DNA of 40,836 nucleotides from JBOFSQ01 sp051651625 (GCA_051651625.1 JBOFSQ010000045.1:1-40836), one strand, 5' to 3'. Positions 7,601-14,986 are shown, numbered from the stretch's first letter. Numbers and translations are program-made. Notes: a model not told the origin generated them from the sequence alone.

Positions 7601-10600
7601 AGAGATCGAAAAACGTCGTCCCATCGCGGACGCGGCGTGACAAAACTGCGGCACCACTTTTCATTTCAACATCGCCGCTGACGGTGAGCGAAGTTGTATG
7701 CACGCCACCGCGCGGGACGCGAAACGCAATGTGTTGCCGCGTCGCGTCGAGCGTGAGCGGCGACGTTCCGCGCCAGTTAATCTTGTGCGTACCTTGACCG
7801 CGAAGGACAACGAGAATCGTTCCGTCATCACGACGACCGAGCGGCGCGGGGCCAACGATTGGTTGCCAAGTTGAGTTGTCCGCAGATTGCGCAGTTGAGT
7901 TATCCGCAGATTGCGCAGATTTTCGCAGATTATCATCTGAAAAAATTTTGCGTCCATCTGCGTCATCTGCGGATTTCTTTTCCAGCGACGCCGCAACAAC
8001 CGCAACGCCATCGAACGTAAGCGGAATCGCAACGGCGTCGCGGGCGAGGACATCGATCTCGATTGTGCCGTCGAGAACGGCGCGTTCGTCGGCAACGTTA
8101 ATTGTTAACGTACTCGCACGCAGCACCGCTTCGACCGGTGCTTTGCCATCGGTTGCGTTGTAACGTGTTTCGACTGCGCGAATTTCGCGTGCTTCGCGGA
8201 GGAGCGATTCAAACTCGTCGCGTTTCAAGAGCACGCGATCTCGCGCCGCCTCAACGAGCGGCCCAAAGTCGCTTTCCGGCACAAAGATTTCGCGTACAAC
8301 AGTCGCGTCTTGCGCGAACACCGCTTGCACAATCAAACTCACGCACAGAATCGCAATGAGTGTTGTTGTCGTTGTTGACGGCGGCGTTGACGGTGGCGTT
8401 GTACGCGGTCTCTTCCACCACGCGGCGAAGCAGCGTCCTGTTGAGACGACGCACCACACCGCCAGACCGAGTGCGACGCCGTACACACTGCCGCTCGTCG
8501 CCGCGAGTAGGTCGGCGAGTGTTGGCAAAAAGAAACTCAAAACGATGATCGCTATCGCCGCAGCGAGAACCGCCTGCCCGCGATGCCGCCACGACAGCGG
8601 CATTAGCACAAGCAAAAACAAAACTATCGCACCGAACGTCGCCGCACCGATCCAGTCGGGAACGAGAAACAGCGAGAGTAACTCGTCGGCTTCGGGACGG
8701 AGCGACGAGAACAAGTACGCCACGTCGGAAGTTGCAAAGTCATCGCGCGCGCCGCCGAGAAATTCGCTGGCGATTCCATCTGGCAAATAGTCGTTGTGCA
8801 GGCCGCCGGTGTGACTGAATCGCGGCGACCAGTTTCCGTGAAAACCGCCGATGCTCAAATTCTTCGGAATGTAAACCGCGAGCCAAACCTGCTGAATCGC
8901 CGTCGTCCCTGTTGCGTTGTCAAACGACGGAATCGCCACACGCGGCATCTTCGATAACGCGGGGAGCGTGTAGCGAACGTCGAGAACAAACGGCGTGTCG
9001 GGCGCGACGTTCGTGAGTGGAATCAAGTAACGCGGCGCGACATTGTTGCCAGTGTTGTCGCCATCGCCATAGGCGTCGGATTCGAGCACGACACTTTGTC
9101 CGCCGATTCGCACGTCGCTCACGACCGCGCCGCGCGGGAGCGTGAGTGGGAGACGCTGCTGAACGCTGCGGATGCGGAACAGTCCTTGAATTGCGAGGGT
9201 GAGGCCGTCGCGCGATGGAATCACGTTCGCGCGAACGATCCCGCGTTCGATGCTCGTTCGTTTCACTTCTTCGAGTTTGTATCGCGTTGCGATAACGTCA
9301 AGCGTCCAGTCGTCGTGATATTCAAACGCGGCAACGGCGTCGCCGATTCGGTCGCGCGGCACGATGTCTTCTTGCGGGTCGATTGGTTTGAGTCCTTTCG
9401 TTGTGTCGGCCTCGCTCAAGTCGAGCGTCTCCGATTTTGACAGTATTAACTGTCCCCAAATTCGGTCGGCGTTTTGGTCTTTGCGCGGAACGATTCGCGG
9501 AATCGAGAGCGTCACGCTTTTTCCGACATCGAGTTGCGTAAGTTCGTCTTCCCAAGAGATCGTTACCTCTCCCGCGCCGATGAGGTCAGACTTCGTCGCC
9601 AAAAACCAAGCAACGCACCCCGGCGTCACGTCGTCGGGCTGCGGAACCATCATCGACTCGCGCCAACTTCCGTCGCCGTCAATTTTGAACCGCCCCGACA
9701 CCGCTTCCGGTACGTCGATGCGAATCCCTTTGATTCCGCTGAAGAGAACATTGTAATACAGTTTAACTCTGTTGCGAATCGCGCCGTCGTCGATGCGAAC
9801 AGTTTGAACTTGATGTATCGTCGTCATCGACGCACGCCGCTCGGCGCGGAGTGTGAACGAAGTGCCATTGGCACCGGCGGCGTCGCTGACGATGAAGCCG
9901 AGTTGCGGATTCATCGTTGGGTTCGGCCAGACTGGCTGCATCGCTTGTTCGACCGAGACGCCTTGCAAACCTTGCGACTCGATGAGATTGATTCGGAGCG
10001 AAGGATCGGCACCGACGATGAGTTTTCCTTCGACTCGTTCGGCCAAGCCGTTCGGCAGTCGCGGCAGTGTCACCGGAAGATCGATTGACTTTCCGGGCGT
10101 TGCGAGTTCACTGTTTTGGAACGGCACGATTTGTATCACGCTAACCGCGACGCGGCCAATCGCCTTGCGGCTCAAGTTAACGGTCAACTTCTGAAACTTG
10201 TCGTTGTCGGCAACCGGCGCGAGACTGTGCGAGCTGACCTGCGCCGACGCCGCACCGAGCTGCGGCAGTTCGACGCCGTGAACCGAAAACGGAAACGTAT
10301 TCACCGGAATACTCTTCGGAACGTCAAATGCGAGTTCAAAAACTCCGGCGCGTTCGATCTCGAAGACTGTCACCATCTCCGTTCGCATCGAGCCGGGGAC
10401 GAGAAGGAATGTCGTGTAAGTCGTCGCGGTGATTCGTGGTTCGATTTCGCGTGCGACGACTTCCATTGCGTAAGACGACGACGCGATAGCGTAAACGGAG
10501 TCGGTCGGTTTTGACGCGACGCGGACGGCTTCGGGGAGTTCGGTCGCGTCGATTCGCAAGAGGCCGCGCGTTGTCGTTATGTCGAGGCTGATTTCGTCGC

Positions 10601-11801
10601 CGCTGCGGACGACGAGAACGCCCTGCTGCCGCTGCACGCCGACCGCCGCGAGTTCGGGGACCGCGATTGTCTGTGCGCCATTTTCTTTCGGCAAAATCCG
10701 TTCGAGTTCAACCGTTACGCTCTGCGCACGAGTCGCTGGCTCGAATAGATCGATCTCGATGAGTTGCGCGTTGTCGTCGCTCTTCACTGTCCACTTGCGG
10801 ACGTTTGGATCAAACACGCTCACAACTTTCTGATCAGCCGGAACGCGAATCGCCAGCGACGAGATCGACGAGCGACTGATTGTGTAGTCGAATCGTGCGG
10901 AGGTTCGCAAAATCCCTTCGTTGATGACGGTTTGCTGAAGCATTTGGACGCTGGTGAGTGCTTCGAGTCCGGTGGCACCTTCGGCCTTCGGCGTCCACGC
11001 GATCTCGACCTGCGGAGTTGGGCCGACGAACGCAAGCAAGACAGTTTTGCCGTCTTCAGATGGTTCTTCCGATGCGGCGACGAGCGGCGTAAAGTCGATC
11101 TTGACGCCCGATTCTGGGACGACGATTTTCCACTGCGTCAGCGGCGACTGCGTTACGTCGAACGCGACGACGTTGCGCCCCGGCGACTTCGTGATCGCCT
11201 TGGCAAAGTTGAGCACGACTTCGCGGCGCAGCGGGACGGGACGTTTTGTGGTGTCGTTAATTTCTGTGTCGGTTGTGCTGCGCGATTTTTCGATTTTTTC
11301 GATCAACAGACGATAACCGCCTTCGTCGGGGCCGCCGAGTAGTCGTGCGGTTTGGCCGTCAACGGTCGCGCTGGTGATGGCAACGTCGCCGAGTCGCAGC
11401 GGGATTTGGTGCCAACCGTCGGTGAAGAGTTCGACAGTTAACTTTGCTTCAACGCGAACGACATCTTCGCTCACGTTTGCTTCGCACGACACGTTCGTCA
11501 CCATTGCCGGAACGGGCGCGGCGTCGGCGGGCGTTGGCGGTTGGACGTTCGCAGCGTCCCAGAGACGGCGAAACTCGTCATACGGCAAGAAGACGCCGCG
11601 ACCGGGTTGCTCGAAGACTTTCCGCAGTTTTTCATACGGAATGTAGATTGTTTTTTCGCGGAACGTTTTCGCGTTCTCGGTGTCTGTCGGTGGCGACTCG
11701 TCACCGCGTAACGGCATTGCTGTCAGCGTTGCCGTCACCGCACACATCAAGACCAACGTACCAATCCACCACCGTACCCGCAGCGCAAACAGACTCGACA
11801 T
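4683..11801 (-). CDS. Giant tandem-duplicated planctomycete envelope protein
   Basis: A 2372-residue protein of unknown function. The signal peptide is at about residues 1-32, then a short IYIPYEKLRKVFE motif (about 52-64), then a long beta-rich extracytoplasmic region. A cluster of hydrophobic helices lies at about 1037-1130. At about 1145-1165 there is a second signal-peptide-like segment (LIAILCVSLIVQAVFAQ), followed by a related REIFVPESDFGPLVE / LLKRDEFESLLREA motif and a second long beta-rich region. The protein ends in more membrane helices (about 2300-2370). It therefore reads as two related exported proteins fused in one frame. GGAGGA lies 7 bases before the ATG. Two repeat-derived in-frame insertions are seen, at about 1272-1312 and 1663-1678. 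It probably acts at the cell envelope; no catalytic motif was recognised. Confidence 0.85.
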   Translation of the reverse strand: MSSLFALRVRWWIGTLVLMCAVTATLTAMPLRGDESPPTDTENAKTFREKTIYIPYEKLRKVFEQPGRGVFLPYDEFRRLWDAANVQPPTPADAAPVPAMVTNVSCEANVSEDVVRVEAKLTVELFTDGWHQIPLRLGDVAITSATVDGQTARLLGGPDEGGYRLLIEKIEKSRSTTDTEINDTTKRPVPLRREVVLNFAKAITKSPGRNVVAFDVTQSPLTQWKIVVPESGVKIDFTPLVAASEEPSEDGKTVLLAFVGPTPQVEIAWTPKAEGATGLEALTSVQMLQQTVINEGILRTSARFDYTISRSSISSLAIRVPADQKVVSVFDPNVRKWTVKSDDNAQLIEIDLFEPATRAQSVTVELERILPKENGAQTIAVPELAAVGVQRQQGVLVVRSGDEISLDITTTRGLLRIDATELPEAVRVASKPTDSVYAIASSSYAMEVVAREIEPRITATTYTTFLLVPGSMRTEMVTVFEIERAGVFELAFDVPKSIPVNTFPFSVHGVELPQLGAASAQVSSHSLAPVADNDKFQKLTVNLSRKAIGRVAVSVIQIVPFQNSELATPGKSIDLPVTLPRLPNGLAERVEGKLIVGADPSLRINLIESQGLQGVSVEQAMQPVWPNPTMNPQLGFIVSDAAGANGTSFTLRAERRASMTTIHQVQTVRIDDGAIRNRVKLYYNVLFSGIKGIRIDVPEAVSGRFKIDGDGSWRESMMVPQPDDVTPGCVAWFLATKSDLIGAGEVTISWEDELTQLDVGKSVTLSIPRIVPRKDQNADRIWGQLILSKSETLDLSEADTTKGLKPIDPQEDIVPRDRIGDAVAAFEYHDDWTLDVIATRYKLEEVKRTSIERGIVRANVIPSRDGLTLAIQGLFRIRSVQQRLPLTLPRGAVVSDVRIGGQSVVLESDAYGDGDNTGNNVAPRYLIPLTNVAPDTPFVLDVRYTLPALSKMPRVAIPSFDNATGTTAIQQVWLAVYIPKNLSIGGFHGNWSPRFSHTGGLHNDYLPDGIASEFLGGARDDFATSDVAYLFSSLRPEADELLSLFLVPDWIGAATFGAIVLFLLVLMPLSWRHRGQAVLAAAIAIIVLSFFLPTLADLLAATSGSVYGVALGLAVWCVVSTGRCFAAWWKRPRTTPPSTPPSTTTTTLIAILCVSLIVQAVFAQDATVVREIFVPESDFGPLVEAARDRVLLKRDEFESLLREAREIRAVETRYNATDGKAPVEAVLRASTLTINVADERAVLDGTIEIDVLARDAVAIPLTFDGVAVVAASLEKKSADDADGRKIFSDDNLRKSAQSADNSTAQSADNSTWQPIVGPAPLGRRDDGTILVVLRGQGTHKINWRGTSPLTLDATRQHIAFRVPRGGVHTTSLTVSGDVEMKSGAAVLSRRVRDGTTFFDLLLPPQPSTDLVMTLNSHRASAYYALVARGVQIAEVTEQYDRLHATITLTEQHQGIREASFAVPRGFELTEVSSTLLDRWQVVGDTLTVFFREGEAGQTTIRLSAIRTHDDATIVNAAWQFPRFVPQNVAADSSVLGLLVDESLDVLDVETKGLFAMETLALIGAIPPSVLEAAPGAPTLRLSHAYYAPEQNSSMALRFRRPAPSYDVEMTQTLTLSDGPAQLVANARLLPKTGKVFVVPIEIPRGWEVVRAIDENGTPLDFRSPLRASVPPCETPQKNVTLHLPRGVIPGEAFAWSLAIAAKNEPTSSADKTINFPIVTATGAARQLGEIFVRDTSEDDTDIVTTSISNLASIDAPDALAFRYASVPFTLSMTLQKRTPRTTAATVSFYRFSPTLLRVRHEITYNVTGAKTRELSFLVPASTPPTPTIRGFSDVEVSETSSSDVERDGVAYRKWDVRLARPLSGPLRLAVDFEVPFSATDEPFTLTPIVADDVVWQSRLVAIEGDEELDITIPTEVAGRATLRGVDVGTIAAAEYRPGKRLLGLFRVASDGELPDLNIARNTIGSLPTAVIDFVSVTARIEERRDNQRAGMIASIDYIVRTGGGAVQVSLPAGAEIWSVKRDNETIKPQQATGTQSGIVIPIPPTATVTQRCVELIVRFASADELVFPELRSVASGETLPILQTSWNIFPPRGEEVVAVGDVRVVREPSTPAVANVFAGGAAALHTIFTSIGSDVGGVARFARKSSDRVAEMCMPSAALSPTSETTLHDRWKSGDMNADGVVYRSGETLEFYDDSGMVAGKRSTASTKSQDEKKKADLSKSGRGTLTMDSAVSHDSSLRGTFELEPARGRRLQSVQGVSVNFTIGNELAARGSVIGGCTATPLRIDVVRRSDIERSAAIAFCATLFVSLSSVSWSWRRRILFVACGVVIGTLLVFVPRIEIFAPAFNAVVYGTLLAVVFYAVNAVREWLRYR
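6769..6813 (-). repeat. Repeat B fragment inside the giant gene
   Basis: About 45 bases almost identical to the end of repeat B (T-run, then GGAGTCTCACACGGAGGC and AGAGGCACGG). It is translated in frame as LRASVPPCETPQKN within the giant protein. The same 14 residues occur in the secretin-like protein at 32003-32045, which is otherwise unrelated. It lies between two segments of the beta-rich domain. Confidence 0.85.
7866..7985 (-). repeat. Repeat C insertion inside the giant gene
   Basis: A block of CCGCAGATT / AATCTGCGG type repeats that is otherwise intergenic here (17896, 21070, 24250, 24503). It is read in frame and codes for about 40 polar residues rich in S, A, D and N (AQSADNST twice). 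A 24-base unit is tandemly repeated with one mismatch (7870-7893 and 7894-7917). The composition differs from the surrounding beta-rich domain. Confidence 0.85.
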
Positions 11802-11838
11802 GGTAAACTCCTCCCAACCGTGTTAAATTGACACCCCA

Positions 11839-11866
11839 AGGATAGCATGCCCCGCCAAGACGGCAA
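11839..11866 (-). promoter_or_regulatory. Probable promoter of the giant gene
   Basis: On the minus strand, TTGCCG (11861-11866) and TATCCT (11839-11844) are separated by 16 bases, ahead of the GGAGGA-ATG of the giant gene. Four of six bases match consensus in each box. The 16-base spacer agrees with other promoters here. Confidence 0.4.
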
Positions 11867-11910
11867 GAGACTGGGGAGAAATCGGAATGACGTTAGACCG
11901 CCTGCGGCCC

Positions 11911-11938
11911 TTGTGGGTTGCTCTATTGTCGTTATACT
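11911..11938 (+). promoter_or_regulatory. Possible promoter giving a near-leaderless mcsA message
   Basis: TTGTGG (11911-11916), 16 bases, TATACT (11933-11938). Initiation would fall at about 11945, next to the ATG at 11947, giving a leaderless or nearly leaderless transcript. An alternative is initiation further upstream and translation from ATG 11887, which has a GGGGAG site. Confidence 0.35.
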
Positions 11939-11946
11939 TCCGTCCT

Positions 11947-12483
11947 ATGAAGTGTCAAAAGTGTGACAAGCCAGCGATCTACCATATCACCGAGCTTACC
12001 GGCGGGAAGCCGCATGAGCTGCACCTCTGCGAAGACCACGCCAAAAACTACTTGAGCGAAACGACGGAGTCGTCCGACCCCGTCGCCACCGTGGCGGCAA
12101 CTCTGGCACAGGAACTCGGCCAATCGAACGAAATGGGCGACGCCGCAATCGAAGACCTCAAACGACTCGACCGCGAAACCTGCCCGATGTGCGGAGTCAC
12201 GTTCTTCGACTTCCGCAGCAAAGGACGTTTCGGGTGCCCACACGACTACGTCACGTTCGCGCGGCAACTCGAACCGCTGATGATGAACATTCACGGCGGC
12301 TCCGAACACGTCGGCAAAATACCGAAGCGTCGCGGGCGACAGTCGTTGACGGACGAAAATCACGGCGACCACAGAATGCTACTGATCCGCCTCCGCCGCG
12401 AGATGAACGACGCCGTAACAACCGAAAACTACGAACTCGCATCAAAACTCCGCGACCAAATCAAGAAAATCGAAGAAGGGTGA
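11947..12483 (+). CDS. mcsA: McsA-like zinc-finger activator with UvrB/UvrC motif
   Basis: A 178-residue protein with the McsA layout. The N-terminal zinc finger has C3xxC6 followed by a C-E-D-H pair near residue 28. A second metal site is C-P-M-C and G-C-P-H (about residues 79-100). The C-terminal UVR-type helix pair reads LRREMNDAVTTENYELASKLRDQI. In Bacillus, McsA activates the protein arginine kinase McsB, and mcsB is the next gene. ATG 11947 is chosen because family members begin with M-K-C-x-x-C, directly at the first zinc knuckle. ATG 11887 would add 20 hydrophobic residues but has the better Shine-Dalgarno site (GGGGAG), so the start is not certain. No ctsR or clpC lies beside it. Confidence 0.88.
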   Translation: MKCQKCDKPAIYHITELTGGKPHELHLCEDHAKNYLSETTESSDPVATVAATLAQELGQSNEMGDAAIEDLKRLDRETCPMCGVTFFDFRSKGRFGCPHDYVTFARQLEPLMMNIHGGSEHVGKIPKRRGRQSLTDENHGDHRMLLIRLRREMNDAVTTENYELASKLRDQIKKIEEG

Positions 12484-12491
12484 AGGCGTTT

Positions 12492-12666
12492 ACTCCGTCA
12501 CCCCCGCGTACTCGGCGGGGGCCTAGAGAATGCGGCCCAAGCAGACGCGATAGCGTTGCCCCGTTGGGGCTTTGGATTCAATGTGAACGTATGCAAACGC
12601 TCCGATAAAATCTACACTTTAGATTCCTGCCTACGCAGGAATGACGAAACGATCCGTGAACGGATA
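12492..12666. repeat. Repeat tract between mcsA and mcsB
   Basis: Holds a palindromic CCCCCGCGTACTCGGCGGGGG unit (D variant, about 12500-12521), a CAAGCAGACGCGATAGCG segment shared with 19375-19392, a D-type hairpin (ATTCCTGCCTACGCAGGAAT, 12629-12648) and the terminal motif ATCCGTGAACGGAT (12652-12665). It separates two genes that would normally be adjacent in an operon. No coding potential was seen. Confidence 0.75.
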
Positions 12667-12680
12667 CCAAAAACTCCAAA

Positions 12681-13739
12681 ATGCCCATTCATTCATTCCT
12701 AAATCAGGCTGCGCGGTGGCTTCGTGGTGGTGGCGAGTCGGGTGATGTCGTCATATCGAGTCGCGTTCGTCTCGCACGCAACATCGCGGGGTTTCCGTTT
12801 CTCGCCCGCGCGACGCTCGCCGAACGACAGCAGATTAAGGATATGTTTCGCAACGTCGTGACAAACGCGTTCGACTCTAGTGAAGTTATATTTGTCGAAC
12901 TCGAAAGCACGTCGCCGATGACGTGCCAGTATTTGCACGAACGGCAACTAATCAGCCGCGAACTTGCGGAGATGGAAGGGTCGCGGGGCGTGCTCGTCCA
13001 CCGCGACGAACTCTTCAGCGTGATGGTCACGGAGGAAGACCACCTCCGCATTCAAGCGATGACCAGCGGCCTCGAACTCCACCAAGTTTGGGAGATAGTT
13101 GGCGAAGTCGATGACCGTCTCGAAGAACACATCGACTACGCATTTCACGAGCGGTACGGTTATCTCACGGCTTGTCCCACAAACACCGGCACGGGAATGC
13201 GTGTCAGCGTGATGCTTCACCTTCCGGCGTTGGTGTTGTCGAAGGAGATTGAGAAGGTCTTTCGGAGTTTGCAGAAGGTGAACTTGGCGGTGCGTGGGAT
13301 TTACGGAGAGGGATCGCAGGCACTCGGCGACTTCTTTCAGATTAGCAACCAAGTCACGCTTGGTTACGCGGAGACCGACTTGCTGGCGAAGGTTGGCGAC
13401 ATCATCCCGCAGATTATCGCCTACGAGCGTCAGGCCCGCGACTTTCTCATCGCAGAGCGGCAGGAGGCACTTCTTGATCAGTGTCATCGTGCGTTTGGTC
13501 AGTTGCGTTCGGCGCGGACAATCGGTATGGAAGAGGCGATGCGTCACCTTTCGAGTTTGCGTCTTGCGTTTCACCTGCGTTTGATCGACGGAATCGACCT
13601 CGCCACGATCAACGACCTCCTTCTCCACATCCAGCCTGCCCACTTGGCGAAGCTGAAGAACCTTCCGCCCGAAAGCCCAAACGAACCCGTCGCCCGCGCA
13701 GAATATCTCCGCACACGTCTCAATGCGGCGGGCGAGTAA
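12681..13739 (+). CDS. mcsB: Protein arginine kinase McsB
   Basis: A 352-residue ATP:guanido phosphotransferase of the bacterial McsB type, which phosphorylates arginine side chains of proteins and can mark them for Clp degradation. Visible motifs are VISSRVRLARN (residues 24-34, nucleotide-binding arginines), V-T-E-E-D-H (116-121), the active-site loop TACPTNTGTGMRVSVMLHLP (163-182, C165) and R-G-I-Y-G-E-G-S (205-212). Length matches the family. The C-terminal position that carries the allosteric RDxxRA motif in Bacillus-type McsB appears to read E-P-V-A-R-A here. No strong Shine-Dalgarno site precedes ATG 12681, but the start agrees with family length. Partner of mcsA upstream. Confidence 0.96.
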   Translation: MPIHSFLNQAARWLRGGGESGDVVISSRVRLARNIAGFPFLARATLAERQQIKDMFRNVVTNAFDSSEVIFVELESTSPMTCQYLHERQLISRELAEMEGSRGVLVHRDELFSVMVTEEDHLRIQAMTSGLELHQVWEIVGEVDDRLEEHIDYAFHERYGYLTACPTNTGTGMRVSVMLHLPALVLSKEIEKVFRSLQKVNLAVRGIYGEGSQALGDFFQISNQVTLGYAETDLLAKVGDIIPQIIAYERQARDFLIAERQEALLDQCHRAFGQLRSARTIGMEEAMRHLSSLRLAFHLRLIDGIDLATINDLLLHIQPAHLAKLKNLPPESPNEPVARAEYLRTRLNAAGE

Positions 13740-13762
13740 GAGCGAATTGCACACGGGGGGAT

Positions 13763-13791
13763 TTGACAGACCCCAACACTCTTGCTAGAAT
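13763..13791 (+). promoter_or_regulatory. Strong promoter of tRNA-Ser
   Basis: Perfect TTGACA (13763-13768), 17 bases, TAGAAT (13786-13791, five of six). Transcription would start near 13798, about 40 bases before the tRNA. It may read on into the isochorismatase-family gene at 14060. Confidence 0.8.
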
Positions 13792-13837
13792 ACTGCGGTC
13801 TTGTTTGGTGGCGTGCGAGTGTTGCGCTTCCGCCAAC

Positions 13838-13919
13838 GGAGGGTAAGCGAATGGTTAGCAGGCTGACTCGAAATCAGTTGCCGGGAAACCGGTTGAGGGT
13901 TCGACTCCCTTGCCCTCCG
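13838..13919 (+). tRNA. tRNA-Ser (anticodon CGA)
   Basis: An 82-base class II tRNA. Acceptor GGAGGGT (13838-13844) pairs with GCCCTCC (13912-13918), with one T-G pair, and the discriminator is G13919. The anticodon stem GCTGA/TCAGT (13862-13866 and 13874-13878) encloses CTCGAAA, anticodon CGA at 13869-13871, which reads UCG. A long variable arm with a CCGG-AAA-CCGG hairpin follows, then the T arm GAGGGTTCGACTCCC. The 3' CCA is not encoded. Confidence 0.96.
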
Positions 13920-13959
13920 CTCTGTAACTTTGTCTCGTTCTCGCGGCTGTCTCGATAGG

Positions 13960-14059
13960 CCCGTTACTGGCTATATTTGTAGGCTTTGCCCTTCGTTGTA
14001 CTGCGGTCTTGCTGGGCCGCTACCGTTTTGGTACGGGAAATTCAATCCGTCTTGAGTAT
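13960..14059 (+). repeat. Repeat F, copy 1 (leader-like element)
   Basis: A roughly 100-base unit with blocks CCCGTTAC, TTTGTAGGCTTTGCCC, a hairpin GCGGTC-TTGCTG-GGCCGC, TACCGTTTTGGTACGGG and the end CGTCTTGAGTAT. It ends on the base before the ATG of the isochorismatase-family gene. Copies 2 (38064, +) and 3 (39595, -) have the same orientation relative to the gene they precede. It may act as a 5' leader; that is inference. Confidence 0.8.
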
Positions 14060-14623
14060 ATGAGTACAACGTCTTCTCCGCTGATGATGTCGCCGTCGCG
14101 CACCGTGTTTCTTGTCGTCGATTTGCAGGAGCGTCTCGTGCCAGTGATGGCCGAACCGCAGCGTGTTGTCCACAATGCGCGGCGGCTCGTCGATGCTGCG
14201 AAAGTTTTCGGCGTTCGCACGGTCGTCACCGAACAGTATCCGAAAGGACTCGGCCACACCGTCGAACTACTCGCCGTCGCACTCGCAGACGCGCCGCGTT
14301 TTGAAAAGGTCTCGTTTAGCTGTCTTGGAACTCCAGAGATTACAGCGTCGCTCGCAGACTGCGACGCCGTGCTCCTCTGCGGAATCGAGACGCACGTCTG
14401 CGTCGCGCAAACGGCGTTCGACTTGCTCGCACAATGTTACCGCGTCTTCTTGGCTGTTGACGCCGTCGGGAGTCGTCACGAAACCGATCACGAAACCGCA
14501 CTGCGGCGGATGGAGGCGTCTGGTGTCACACTCACGACAACCGAAGCCGTCTTCTTCGAGTGGTGCCGTTCGGCCTCTCACCCGGCGTTCAAAGCGATAA
14601 GTGCGCTGGCGAAAGAAGTGTAG
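14060..14623 (+). CDS. Isochorismatase-family cysteine hydrolase
   Basis: A 187-residue cytoplasmic hydrolase of the isochorismatase/nicotinamidase fold. The catalytic triad is visible: D21 in VVDLQE, K83 in F-E-K-V-S-F and C114 in GIETHVCVAQTA, with the cis-peptide-type segment L-C-G-I-E before it. It lacks the extra carrier domain of EntB, so it is probably a stand-alone amidase-type hydrolase; the substrate cannot be told. ATG 14060 is used because upstream codons are repeat F sequence. In-frame ATGs at codons 9 and 10 are alternatives and would still leave the domain whole. No pathway neighbours are seen; the tRNA promoter upstream could drive it. Confidence 0.88.
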   Translation: MSTTSSPLMMSPSRTVFLVVDLQERLVPVMAEPQRVVHNARRLVDAAKVFGVRTVVTEQYPKGLGHTVELLAVALADAPRFEKVSFSCLGTPEITASLADCDAVLLCGIETHVCVAQTAFDLLAQCYRVFLAVDAVGSRHETDHETALRRMEASGVTLTTTEAVFFEWCRSASHPAFKAISALAKEV

Positions 14624-14631
14624 GAAATGAT

Positions 14632-14900
14632 AGGCGTTCACAGATTTTACGTTTGCGAGCGGTTCTTTTTTTGCGCACAAAGGCGCAAAGAGCACAAAGG
14701 ACGCGAAGAGTTTGTCAAGTTTTTCCTTTGACCGTAGGGCAACAATATCAGTAGAACAAAGCCACCAACAAAATCGTTTTGCCCGTTAGGGCATTTATAT
14801 TCTTCGCGTTGGAATCGTTGATGCCCTAACGGGGAATGGATGTTCACACCACTTTGTGTTTTTTGCGCTCTTCGTGCCTTTGTGCGCAAAAAACAAAACT
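14632..14900. repeat. Repeat B variant with a nested palindrome
   Basis: Fills most of a 363-base gap. The boundary GCGTTCAC (14634-14641) comes first. The left arm of B (GCGCACAAAGGCGCAAAGAG) and right arm (CTCTTCGTGCCTTTGTGCGC) flank a different palindrome, CCCGTTAGGGCAT (14781-14793) and its inverse ATGCCCTAACGGG (14820-14832). The centre normally present in B (GCGGAAGGACGGAAAGACGC) is absent. It looks like one element inserted in another. No coding potential was seen. Confidence 0.75.
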
Positions 14901-14950
14901 GCCAATAACGTTTGAAAACGCTTCACACGCAACCCTCTGTTTTCGCAATG

Positions 14951-14985
14951 ACAAGGCACTAATCACCAACCACCGACCACTCACC
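14951..14985 (+). repeat. Repeat G leader before cysS
   Basis: A C/A-rich stretch of ACCAAC, ACCGACC and ACTCACC type ends directly at the cysS start and replaces a Shine-Dalgarno site. Similar stretches precede lepB (26241-26257) and ilvD (28236-28267). Inverted or partial copies lie at 16587-16606 and 30095-30120. Confidence 0.55.
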
Positions 14986-14986
14986 C

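Noticed and set aside
7870..7917. A frameshift or assembly error in the giant gene at the 24-bp tandem
   Set aside because: The unit is a multiple of three and the frame stays open on both sides with recognisable domain sequence.
12492..12666. A break in the mcsA-mcsB operon as sign of a pseudogene
   Set aside because: Both genes are full length with intact motifs; only the spacer has been filled by repeats.
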